In this document: positions 8,102 to 14,679 of the stretch, one piece after another
How the letters are laid out: each line of letters opens with the position of its first letter
How positions within the stretch are numbered: the stretch's first letter is position 1
NCBI GenBank assembly: GCA_903921405.1
Contig: CAIXPV010000088.1
Location: 1-16,063 of the forward strand
Source of the DNA: an uncultured Actinomycetes bacterium
GTDB lineage: Bacteria; Actinomycetota; Actinomycetes; Nanopelagicales; Nanopelagicaceae
DNA: 16,063 bases
Direction of reading: 5' to 3'
Program-made: the position numbers and the translations under genes
Notes under the pieces: model-generated
Databases searched by the model: none
Told to the model about the DNA's origin: nothing
Seen by the model: only the letters and a program-made list of their open reading frames with translations

Positions 8102-9089
8102 GTTAAAGAGCTCACGCAACTTAGGCTTTTTTGTTGTTTTTGGTTTTATTCTCTTTCTTGTGGGAAACCGAGTTGATGAACTGCGGGTGTATCAAGGTGC
8201 CACGATTGCTGTATATGTTGTTGCAATCTCATCGATTATTTTATTGACTGGATACTCGGGTCAAGTCTCACTTGGTCACGGTGCCTTACTTGCGATAGGC
8301 GCATATAGCGCAGCAGTTGCACGAGACAATTTTCATGCACCAGTTGTACTGACATTTGTAATTGCAGTCCTAGCCGCTGCAATTGGAGGCGCACTCTTAG
8401 GTGTTGCAGCAGCACGTCTTTCAGGACCTTACTTAGCCGGCACGACACTTGCATTAGCAATTGGTTTACCATCTCTTGCCAACCAGTTTCCAATCTTTGG
8501 TGGAGAACAAGGAATCTTCTTCGATGTCGGTGTCCCACCAGCATCGTTGGGCGAAGATTTCACCCAATACAAGTGGTTCTTTTGGATTGGCGCTTTAGCT
8601 GCTTTGGTCTCCACCTGGCTCGTTGCCAATATTTTGCGCTCTAGATATGGACGCAACTGGCGAGCTGGACGTAGCAATGAAACGGCCGCCTCCCTGTCAG
8701 GGATCAACGTTGCTGGGTCTAAAATCCTGGCCTTTACCATCAGCGCCGGCATAGCTGGATTGGCCGGAGCGCTCCTTTCGATGACTATTGGGGTGGTTTC
8801 ACCCAGCGCCTTCCCCCTAGCGCTCTCATTTTCCCTATTGACGGGCGCCGTTCTCTCTGGCGTAAGTACCCTCTCAGGCGTCATGATTGGGGCAGTGACT
8901 TTGGTGGCAATCCCAGAGATCGCCGATGTCGTGGCAACACGGCTCGGAGTTTCTGAGACTCTCACCACAAACTTGCCGGGTCTGATGGTGAGTTCGTTGT
9001 TGATTCTTACCGTTCTATTTGTACCAAATGGACCCATTGAACAGCATCGCACACGTCATGCTCGTAAAGCGGCAAAGGAAAAGAATTAA
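8094..9089 (+). CDS. livM: LivM-type ABC transporter permease
   Basis: This is the second permease subunit (331 residues, about nine or ten hydrophobic segments). GYSGQVSLGHGALLAIGAY (53-71) is the hallmark of LivM. The coupling segment AGRSNETAASLSGINV (191-206) precedes AFTISAGIAGLAGALLS (213-229), the conserved helix. The GG-GS/T-WG motif common near the C-terminus is relaxed to LSGVSTLSGVMIGA (254-267). The start is a GTG inside the end of livH (GTGCATAA overlap), supported by AAAGGTGG (8080-8087) six bases upstream. The C-terminal tail is basic and soluble (HRTRHARKAAKEK). Bases from about 8690 to 8950 are visibly more GC-rich than the first half of the gene, without a break in the frame. 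Confidence 0.93.
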   Translation: MHKLKSSRNLGFFVVFGFILFLVGNRVDELRVYQGATIAVYVVAISSIILLTGYSGQVSLGHGALLAIGAYSAAVARDNFHAPVVLTFVIAVLAAAIGGALLGVAAARLSGPYLAGTTLALAIGLPSLANQFPIFGGEQGIFFDVGVPPASLGEDFTQYKWFFWIGALAALVSTWLVANILRSRYGRNWRAGRSNETAASLSGINVAGSKILAFTISAGIAGLAGALLSMTIGVVSPSAFPLALSFSLLTGAVLSGVSTLSGVMIGAVTLVAIPEIADVVATRLGVSETLTTNLPGLMVSSLLILTVLFVPNGPIEQHRTRHARKAAKEKN

Positions 9090-9120
9090 AACTCAATAAA
9101 CCCTCGATGGAAGGAAACAC

Positions 9121-10413
9121 ATGAAAGCAATGAATCGCCGGAAACTGTTTACAGTTTGCGCGACTATCGCAGTAGCTAGTCTTGCAATTACTGCAATTCC
9201 AGCTCAAGCTGCAGAAGTTGGAGTCAGCTCAACTGAGATCAAACTCGGAATGACGCTTCCAATGACCGGTACCGCATCTCCGGGCTACAACAAGATTCCT
9301 GCAGCAGTGAAGGCGTATTTTGATTACGTCAACGCTAATGGTGGCATCAATGGTCGTAAACTGACTCTAGTAGTCAAAGATGATCAGTACGTTCCAACAT
9401 TGGCAGTTGCAAAGACCAATGAACTTATCTTGAAAGATAAGGTCATGGCACTTTTGGCTCCACTTGGAACCGCCAACAACAAGGCCGTTGCTGCAGTTGT
9501 GAATCCAGGCGCTCGCAAAATTCCAGTCCTGTTTGTTAATACGGGCTTCAGCGGATTTGCCGATAAGAAGAAGTACCCAACTACCTTCTCAATCCTTCCT
9601 TCTTACATCATGGAAGCCAAGATTATGGCTGAGTACATCAAAGATAATTTTGCAGGCAAGAAATTAGGTTTGCTGTACCAAGATGATGACTTCGGTGATG
9701 ATGCACTTGCTGGTTTCAAGCAAGCTGGACTGAACTTCGACATCAAGGTTGCATATGCATCTGGTTCACAAGGTGACAAAGTCAGCCCTGGAGGCTGGAT
9801 CACTAAGTTACAAGCCAGTGGTGCTGAAGTTGTTATTCTCTTCGGTGTATCAAGTGCAACAGCTGCAGCTCTAGGTACCGCTGCTGTTATGAAATATGCA
9901 CCACAGTGGATCCTCGGTTCCGTTGGTGGAGATGCAACGACTATTAAGGCCTCTGGTGTTCCAGCTGGCGTGCTCTATAACGCAGTTGGAGCTTCATTTG
10001 CTCCAGCAACTACTGACACAGCCGATGAGTACGTCAAGCTGTTCCAGGAAATCTATTTGAAGGCAAATCCAACCGAGACTTTTGATAACAACGTCATGGT
10101 AGGAATGAACACTGCCTTCGTGACTGCTCAAGCCATTAAGGCTGCCGGCAAGAACCCAACTCGTGCGACTCTCATTGCAGCCATTGAAAAGTCAGGAAAG
10201 AGTTTTGCTAGTGCAGCTCTGGTTCCACTGAACTTCTCAACTACTAGCCATGTTGGTTATAACGGTTACTGGTTCGGTAAGTACTCACCCACTGGCGATC
10301 TAAAGCCAGCAGGTGGCGTGTATACCGTTTACACAACTGATTCAGGAACTGGCGCCGTTGTTAAATCAACATACAAGCGACCAGCAATGCCAGCGAAGGG
10401 ATTACCTAACTAA
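9121..10413 (+). CDS. livK: LivK-type substrate-binding protein, Sec-secreted, no lipobox
   Basis: This is the extracytoplasmic binding protein of the importer (430 residues, Peripla_BP_6 / type I fold). The N-terminus KAMNRRK followed by a hydrophobic stretch and AQA-AE is a Sec type I signal with probable cleavage after Ala30. No lipobox cysteine follows, although binding proteins of Gram-positive bacteria are usually lipoproteins. The mature protein opens with the family pattern VSSTEIKLGMTLPMTG (35-50), then AVKAYFDYVNANGGINGRKL (62-81). The start has the best ribosome site of the cassette, AAGGA (9111-9115) with five-base spacing, and codons look favoured (GCA, GTT, CCA), suggesting high expression. 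Its TAA overlaps the ATG of the hydrolase gene. Ligand unknown: the name livK describes the family, not proven leucine binding. Confidence 0.88.
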   Translation: MKAMNRRKLFTVCATIAVASLAITAIPAQAAEVGVSSTEIKLGMTLPMTGTASPGYNKIPAAVKAYFDYVNANGGINGRKLTLVVKDDQYVPTLAVAKTNELILKDKVMALLAPLGTANNKAVAAVVNPGARKIPVLFVNTGFSGFADKKKYPTTFSILPSYIMEAKIMAEYIKDNFAGKKLGLLYQDDDFGDDALAGFKQAGLNFDIKVAYASGSQGDKVSPGGWITKLQASGAEVVILFGVSSATAAALGTAAVMKYAPQWILGSVGGDATTIKASGVPAGVLYNAVGASFAPATTDTADEYVKLFQEIYLKANPTETFDNNVMVGMNTAFVTAQAIKAAGKNPTRATLIAAIEKSGKSFASAALVPLNFSTTSHVGYNGYWFGKYSPTGDLKPAGGVYTVYTTDSGTGAVVKSTYKRPAMPAKGLPN

Positions 10414-12053
10414 TGAGAAAACAACGTTTACTTGCCCTACTAAGTGCAACATCACTTGCAGTAGGCATCATTGTTTCGATTCCAGTTGCAGCTAACGCTG
10501 CACCTGCATGCGATGGCAAGGTTCCAGTTCAATCATGTGCCGGCGTTACATCAGACGGTGCGCCTTATGCAATGATGGTTCCAGCTAACTTCAACGGAAC
10601 CGTTGCACTGTACTCACATGGATATCGCTACAACATTGATATTCCAGCTGGAATCCCAATCGTTGGTGGCTACAAAATAACTAACACTCCAGAGCCTGTC
10701 CCAGGTGGCAACATGACTGTTGCTAGCTACCTCTTTAGCCAAGGTGTGGCCATTGTGGGTTCAGGTTTTGCACGTCAAGGCTGGAATCTAGATTCAGCGC
10801 TAGCTACAAACGTTGAATTGATTGACACATTTAAGAAGGCGTTCCCAACGACTAAGAAAGTTGTCGCATGGGGCTCATCTCTTGGTGGAGCAATTACACA
10901 GGCACTTGCCGAAACACATCCAGAACTAATCTCTTCTGCAGCACCTATGTGTATGGCAGATACATCAGTTAATGCTGAGCTCACAATGGCTGGCGATTTC
11001 TTGTGGGGCGTAAAGACCCTCTTTGATCCAACAATCAAGGGTGGAAACTACTCTGCAGGAGCTGCCGGTAATGGCGAAGCAATCACAGATATTGTGAAAG
11101 TTCTTACCGTTATGGGCAAGCTGCAAGCTGGCGTAGCTAGTGGTGCATGGCCAGATACATCAAGTGCAACAGGTAAGGCGCTTGCAGCTAATGGGATTCC
11201 ATCTCGTAGCGCACTATTACTACTTGGCTTGATGTCAGGACTTCCAACACAGTCTGCCCACTTTGATTCTCTCAGTGGTCCAGCAGGCGCGCTGAAGTTA
11301 ACTTTCCCATTAGCGATTAGTCCAGCTCTTGCAATTCTAGAAAATGGAACTAACGCTGCAATTCTTGCGATTCTTGCAACGCAAGATGTTGAGCTACAGG
11401 CTGGCGGAGCGATCTTTGATAATACAAAGACTGATTATTCAGCACGTGTTGAGAATGAGAAAGTTATTTATAACGCAGCTCTCTCTGGCAATACGGTAAT
11501 CAACGCGCTTCTTGGCGCATTATCTACAGCCAATCCAGGCGCACCACGCGTCGTTGGAAATGCTGCAGCAATTGCCAAGATGAACTCACTGCAACATAAC
11601 ACCGGAAAGATCAATGTTCCAACGATCTTGATGGTCGGCGTTGCAGATCCAATTACTCCTGCAGGTGCATCACAGCTTGTCGTTGACAAGTATGCAGTGC
11701 AGTTTGCTGAAGAAAAAGCTGCAGCATTCAAGGCAGCTAAGGTCAGCGGATATGTTGCACCACGCAGCAAGTTGCTGATGTTGTGGAATCAAACATCAGG
11801 AAAGGGTTACACAACCTTTGATCCAACTACAGGCTCTCCAATTGCAACTACGCCTGCAGCACAAGGAACAAACCACTGTAACTTCACAACGTCTCAGCTG
11901 CTTATGGTTGCTAAGACCTTGGTATCTTCCGGAGAAACTGGACAGCTACCACGTGGAGGCGCACTTGTAACTGCTGTTCGTAAGGCTGGATCACTTGCAA
12001 TCGATCCACTCTTCCGCGCACCACTGCTCAAGTACTACAACGAGCAAGGCTAA
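10413..12053 (+). CDS. Secreted alpha/beta hydrolase
   Basis: This 546-residue exported protein has a Sec signal (MRKQRLLALL, a hydrophobic core, then VAANA; cleavage about residue 29). The mature part has an alpha/beta-hydrolase triad: nucleophile Ser156 in WGSSLGG (153-159, a GxSxG elbow), Asp412 in MVGVADPITP (407-416) and His488 in GTNHCNF (485-491). YSHGY (67-71) is a plausible oxyanion region. About 255 residues lie between Ser156 and Asp412, so a large cap or lid domain is likely (about 185-400). Cys33 and Cys42 could form a disulfide, as could Cys180 and Cys489. The ATG overlaps the livK stop (TAATG), with GAAGGGA (10395-10401) upstream, so it is made with the binding protein. It could be an esterase, amidase or peptidase; I do not recognise the subfamily. 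Context suggests it supplies substrate to the importer. Confidence 0.8.
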   Translation: MRKQRLLALLSATSLAVGIIVSIPVAANAAPACDGKVPVQSCAGVTSDGAPYAMMVPANFNGTVALYSHGYRYNIDIPAGIPIVGGYKITNTPEPVPGGNMTVASYLFSQGVAIVGSGFARQGWNLDSALATNVELIDTFKKAFPTTKKVVAWGSSLGGAITQALAETHPELISSAAPMCMADTSVNAELTMAGDFLWGVKTLFDPTIKGGNYSAGAAGNGEAITDIVKVLTVMGKLQAGVASGAWPDTSSATGKALAANGIPSRSALLLLGLMSGLPTQSAHFDSLSGPAGALKLTFPLAISPALAILENGTNAAILAILATQDVELQAGGAIFDNTKTDYSARVENEKVIYNAALSGNTVINALLGALSTANPGAPRVVGNAAAIAKMNSLQHNTGKINVPTILMVGVADPITPAGASQLVVDKYAVQFAEEKAAAFKAAKVSGYVAPRSKLLMLWNQTSGKGYTTFDPTTGSPIATTPAAQGTNHCNFTTSQLLMVAKTLVSSGETGQLPRGGALVTAVRKAGSLAIDPLFRAPLLKYYNEQG

Positions 12054-12066
12054 ATCGAGGCATATA

Positions 12067-12110
12067 CAAAGGAGGGCCTGGGAAACCAGGCCCTCCTTTG
12101 CTTTACTCTT
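12067..12110 (+). terminator. Strong hairpin terminator after the hydrolase gene
   Basis: A perfect 15-bp inverted repeat has arms at 12067-12081 (CAAAGGAGGGCCTGG) and 12086-12100 (CCAGGCCCTCCTTTG) around a GAAA tetraloop (12082-12085). It lies 13 bases after the hydrolase stop. The downstream tract CTTTACTCTTT is T-rich but interrupted, so termination may be incomplete. This is the only strong hairpin seen in the window and marks the 3' boundary of the uptake cassette. The 5' arm also contains AAAGGAGG, a full anti-16S complement, but it is about 43 bases from the next ATG and would be buried in the stem. A hairpin is symmetric, but no gene on the minus strand would use it. Confidence 0.9.
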
Positions 12111-12118
12111 TACCTCTA

Positions 12119-12553
12119 ATGATTACCGTTGCGACTGCCGATGAGATGTTTGCCCTCGGCCACACACTTGCTGGGCATGTGCGGATTGGGGACCTTGTTC
12201 TGATTAATGGCCCATTGGGCGCAGGTAAGACGGTTTTAGCACAAGGTATTGGAAGCGGCCTTGGCTTTGATGACATCACATCTCCGACATTTGTTATCTC
12301 CAGAGTTCACAAGGGCGTCGTACCTATGATTCACGTCGATGCGTATCGCTTATTAGATACCAATAACCCCAGCCTCTATGTAGATGATTTAGATCTAGAT
12401 ACAGCTAATTCAGTCACGGTTATTGAATGGGGTGGTGCTGAGTCTGCACGGTTGAGTGATGATCGTCTTGAGATAACAATTGACCGAAGTGAAGAGGTTC
12501 GAAAAGTTGAGATTACGTGTGTAGGCAAGCGCTGGGAAGGCTTTGTTCTATGA
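12119..12553 (+). CDS. tsaE: tRNA threonylcarbamoyladenosine biosynthesis ATPase TsaE
   Basis: TsaE is the P-loop ATPase that drives turnover of the TsaB-TsaD complex making t6A at position 37 of ANN-decoding tRNAs. The chosen start gives 144 residues. Walker A is GPLGAGKT (31-38), followed by the family motifs SPTFVI (55-60), HVDAYRL (72-78) and VIEWGG (101-106). The frame stays open upstream to a TTG at 12098, but that codon lies in the terminator stem; ATG 12119 gives the normal N-terminus. No Shine-Dalgarno is visible between the hairpin and the ATG, so a leaderless transcript is plausible, with TACTCT (12104-12109) as a possible -10 box. Its TGA overlaps the ATG of tsaB by four bases. 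Confidence 0.94.
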   Translation: MITVATADEMFALGHTLAGHVRIGDLVLINGPLGAGKTVLAQGIGSGLGFDDITSPTFVISRVHKGVVPMIHVDAYRLLDTNNPSLYVDDLDLDTANSVTVIEWGGAESARLSDDRLEITIDRSEEVRKVEITCVGKRWEGFVL

Positions 12554-13083
12554 CAATCTCATTAGCAATTGATACATCTACATCGCGCACATGCGTTGGG
12601 ATAATCGACAACGGGATTATGCTGTGGAGCGGGTATCAAGATGGAGCAACGGCCCACGGTCCGGCGTTACCCGCGCTAGTAGCCGAAGCAATCGCCAATC
12701 GCACTATTGATGAAGTTGTTGTCGGTATGGGTCCTGGACCATTTACTGGTTTGCGAATTGGAATCGCTTTTGCTCGCAGTTTTGCTTTAGCGCGAAACAT
12801 TACGGTGCGCGGTGTTTGTTCTTTAGATGCAATCGCTGCACAAGTTGATACACATGATTTTATTGTTACGGTCGATGCTCGGCGCAAAGAGGTTTATTGG
12901 GCGCGCTACGTTGATGGTGTTCGGGTAGGCCATCCGGCAGTTAGTTTTCCAGCCGATGTTGTAGGGAATCAGATTCACAACGATTTATTTCCTGATTTAG
13001 CTGCATTGGTTGCATTACAAGAAGAGTTTGCCGAACCCATGTACTTGCGTCATCCCGATGCAGTTGCAACGGCGGATAGATAG
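12550..13083 (+). CDS. tsaB: tRNA threonylcarbamoyladenosine biosynthesis protein TsaB
   Basis: TsaB is a TsaD paralogue without its own catalytic site; it dimerises with TsaD and supports t6A synthesis. The ATG at 12550 gives 177 residues and overlaps the tsaE stop by four bases (ATGA), with GGAAGG (12535-12540) nine bases upstream. A longer in-frame start at 12517 lies inside tsaE and is unlikely. Features are the ASKHA-type start LAIDTSTSR (5-13), MGPGPFTGLRIGIAFARS (60-77) and VDARRKEVYWARY (108-120). The end, EPMYLRHPDA (162-171), matches the usual C-terminal motif (PLYLRRPDA-like), so the short length compared with about 210-230 residues in relatives reflects internal loss rather than truncation. 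The gene abuts rimI. Confidence 0.92.
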   Translation: MTISLAIDTSTSRTCVGIIDNGIMLWSGYQDGATAHGPALPALVAEAIANRTIDEVVVGMGPGPFTGLRIGIAFARSFALARNITVRGVCSLDAIAAQVDTHDFIVTVDARRKEVYWARYVDGVRVGHPAVSFPADVVGNQIHNDLFPDLAALVALQEEFAEPMYLRHPDAVATADR

Positions 13084-13539
13084 ATGACAACGTTTCGCGC
13101 CGCCGCTGCTTTAGATCTTCCAGTCTTAGTGTCGATGGAGAAGATTTTATTTGCCGATTCGCCGTGGTCGATGGGTCAGTTTAAAGAGGAGTTTAAAGGA
13201 GTACCTCGAACGCACTTTTTTACTGTGGCAGTCGATGATGACAATCAGATTATTGGTTATGCCGGTGTCATGGTTCCAGCACCAGGGGTTGAAGCCGATG
13301 TTTTAACTGTGGGCGTGCTGGCAGAGCACCGTAAAGCCGGCATCGGCAAGGCCTTTATGGCCGAACTAGAGAACTGGGCGATAGATAAAGAGTCCAATGC
13401 CATGATGCTTGAAGTCGGTATTGATAATGCCACTGCAATAAATATGTATAAGCAGCTCGGTTATCAGCAGATCTCTGTACGCACAAATTATTATGGCGCA
13501 GGTCTTGACGCCCTTGTTATGCGAAAAGAACTGCAATGA
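13084..13539 (+). CDS. rimI: Ribosomal-protein-alanine N-acetyltransferase (RimI-like)
   Basis: This GNAT-fold acetyltransferase (151 residues) transfers acetyl from acetyl-CoA to a protein N-terminus; in E. coli RimI the target is S18. The acetyl-CoA pyrophosphate loop is RKAGIGKA (83-90), fitting R/QxxGxG/A. Glu110 in MLEVGIDNATA and Tyr122 in MYKQLGY have the same 12-residue spacing as the catalytic Glu103/Tyr115 pair of E. coli RimI. RTNYY (133-137) resembles the RRNYY segment near the RimI C-terminus. The ATG follows the tsaB stop with no gap, and the TGA overlaps tsaD by four bases. Placement between tsaB and tsaD is the common actinobacterial arrangement. In this clade the substrate may be broader than S18. 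Confidence 0.9.
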   Translation: MTTFRAAAALDLPVLVSMEKILFADSPWSMGQFKEEFKGVPRTHFFTVAVDDDNQIIGYAGVMVPAPGVEADVLTVGVLAEHRKAGIGKAFMAELENWAIDKESNAMMLEVGIDNATAINMYKQLGYQQISVRTNYYGAGLDALVMRKELQ

Positions 13540-14570
13540 GTGCGCCAATAGTTTTAGGAATTGAAACTTCGTGTGATGAAACTGCCGTAGGTATTGTCCG
13601 CGGGCGAACGTTATTAGCTAACGTCATTGCATCAAGTGTTGAAGAACATGCACGCTTTGGTGGAGTAGTGCCAGAGATTGCCAGTCGTGCACATTTGGAG
13701 GCGATGCAACCTACAATTGAAAAAGCTTTAACAGATTCTAAACTTTCTTTGAAGGATATCGATGCCGTAGCAGTTACTGCTGGCCCTGGGTTAGTAGGTG
13801 CGCTACTAGTCGGAGTCAGCGCAGCAACTGGTTTAGCGCTCGGGCTCGATAAGCCTATTTATGCCGTCAATCATTTAGCCGCACACATCAGCGTTGACTT
13901 TTTAACACATGACAAACCATTGGATCCAACGATTGCATTATTGGTCAGTGGTGGTCACTCATCACTTCTTCAAGTCGAAGACATCACGTCTTCGATTATT
14001 AAACTTGGCGCAACGATGGATGATGCTGCCGGTGAAGCCTTTGATAAAATTGCGCGTGTTATGAAGTTAGGTTTTCCTGGTGGCCCTGCAATCGATCTTT
14101 TAGCGCAATCCGGTGATGCGCAAGCAATTGATTTTCCACGAGGCTTGACTACATCTAATGATTGGCAGACCCGTCCCTTTGACTTTTCTTTCTCAGGAGT
14201 AAAAACTGCCGTAGCGAGATATTTAGAGGCCACACCTGATTATGCCAAAGCCAACGTCGCGGCATCTTTTCAAGAAGCTATCGTCGATGTTTTATTGTTG
14301 AAATCTGTAGCAGCATGTAAAGCAACGGGAATCGACTCACTCGTTATCGCCGGGGGAGTTGCGGCAAACTCACGCTTGCGAGCACTAGCTACCCAGCGCT
14401 GCGACAAGGCGGGCATACGCCTTCGAATCCCATCGCCTGGCCTGTGTACCGACAACGGTGCGATGGTCGCGGCCCTTGGCTCCTTGATGGTGGCGGCCAA
14501 CCGTGCCCCCAGCCCTATCGCCTTTGATGCCGATTCCAGCCTGCCTGTGGGGGTTATAAGCCTGTCGTAG
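13536..14570 (+). CDS. tsaD: tRNA N6-adenosine threonylcarbamoyltransferase TsaD
   Basis: TsaD (Kae1/Gcp/YgjD family) is the catalytic subunit that transfers the threonylcarbamoyl group to A37 of tRNA. It has 344 residues, the usual size. The start GIETSCDETAVGIV (8-21) is diagnostic. Metal ligands are His113 and His117 in NHLAAH (112-117) and Asp306 in TDNGAM (305-310). GGHSSL (139-144), FDFSFSGVKTAV (215-226) and AGGVAANSRLR (272-282) are further conserved segments. It overlaps rimI by four bases (ATGA). The last 200 bases are clearly more GC-rich than the rest of the gene (about 70 percent in 14461-14520 by count). No strong terminator follows; the groES promoter begins eight bases after the stop. 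Confidence 0.97.
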   Translation: MSAPIVLGIETSCDETAVGIVRGRTLLANVIASSVEEHARFGGVVPEIASRAHLEAMQPTIEKALTDSKLSLKDIDAVAVTAGPGLVGALLVGVSAATGLALGLDKPIYAVNHLAAHISVDFLTHDKPLDPTIALLVSGGHSSLLQVEDITSSIIKLGATMDDAAGEAFDKIARVMKLGFPGGPAIDLLAQSGDAQAIDFPRGLTTSNDWQTRPFDFSFSGVKTAVARYLEATPDYAKANVAASFQEAIVDVLLLKSVAACKATGIDSLVIAGGVAANSRLRALATQRCDKAGIRLRIPSPGLCTDNGAMVAALGSLMVAANRAPSPIAFDADSSLPVGVISLS

Positions 14571-14577
14571 GCTCGAT

Positions 14578-14606
14578 TTGCCGTTGGGAATAGGCACCTC
14601 TAACCT
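14578..14606 (+). promoter_or_regulatory. Predicted housekeeping-sigma promoter of groES-groEL
   Basis: TTGCCG (14578-14583) resembles a -35 box and TAACCT (14601-14606) a -10 box, separated by exactly 17 bases. Transcription would start at about 14612-14614, at the left arm of the CIRCE-like operator, which is the standard layout for HrcA-repressed chaperonin operons. The promoter starts right after the tsaD stop, so groESL has its own start independent of the upstream operon. Inferred from the sequence pattern only. Confidence 0.6.
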
Positions 14607-14610
14607 TGCG

Positions 14611-14637
14611 TTAGCACTCACGGGTCCACACTGCTAA
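14611..14637 (+). promoter_or_regulatory. CIRCE-like operator (HrcA site), imperfect right arm
   Basis: The left arm TTAGCACTC (14611-14619) is a perfect match to the CIRCE consensus, followed by the standard nine-base spacer. The right arm CACTGCTAA (14629-14637) matches the consensus GAGTGCTAA at seven of nine bases. Position, between the -10 box and groES, supports heat-shock control by the HrcA repressor. The two mismatches lie at the inner edge of the right arm and could weaken binding. Confidence 0.85.
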
Positions 14638-14663
14638 CCGGGCCCGCACGAGGAAAACAACGC

Positions 14664-14671
14664 AAAGGGAG
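14664..14671 (+). promoter_or_regulatory. Ribosome binding site deciding the groES start
   Basis: AAAGGGAG is a strong Shine-Dalgarno sequence. It ends two bases before the first in-frame ATG (14674), too close for normal initiation, but eight bases before the second ATG (14680), which is ideal. This favours MAIKPLEDR as the N-terminus. Confidence 0.7.
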
Positions 14672-14679
14672 TTATGGAC

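Noticed and set aside
8429..9052. 207-codon open frame on the minus strand
   Set aside because: It lies wholly opposite livM, whose protein has clear family motifs. The antisense product shows no recognisable domain, and its openness follows from the codon bias of livM.
5715..12053. Mobile-element origin of the uptake cassette
   Set aside because: No transposase, integrase, terminal repeats, tRNA attachment site or duplicated flanks could be seen at either boundary.
12098..12118. TTG at 12098 as the tsaE start
   Set aside because: The codon is part of the terminator's 3' arm and the added residues are not part of the family; ATG 12119 gives the usual TsaE N-terminus.
14553..14574. Small hairpin AGCCT-GTCGT-AGGCT at the tsaD stop
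   Set aside because: The stem is only five pairs, includes the stop codon and is followed by no T-tract, so it is not a convincing terminator.
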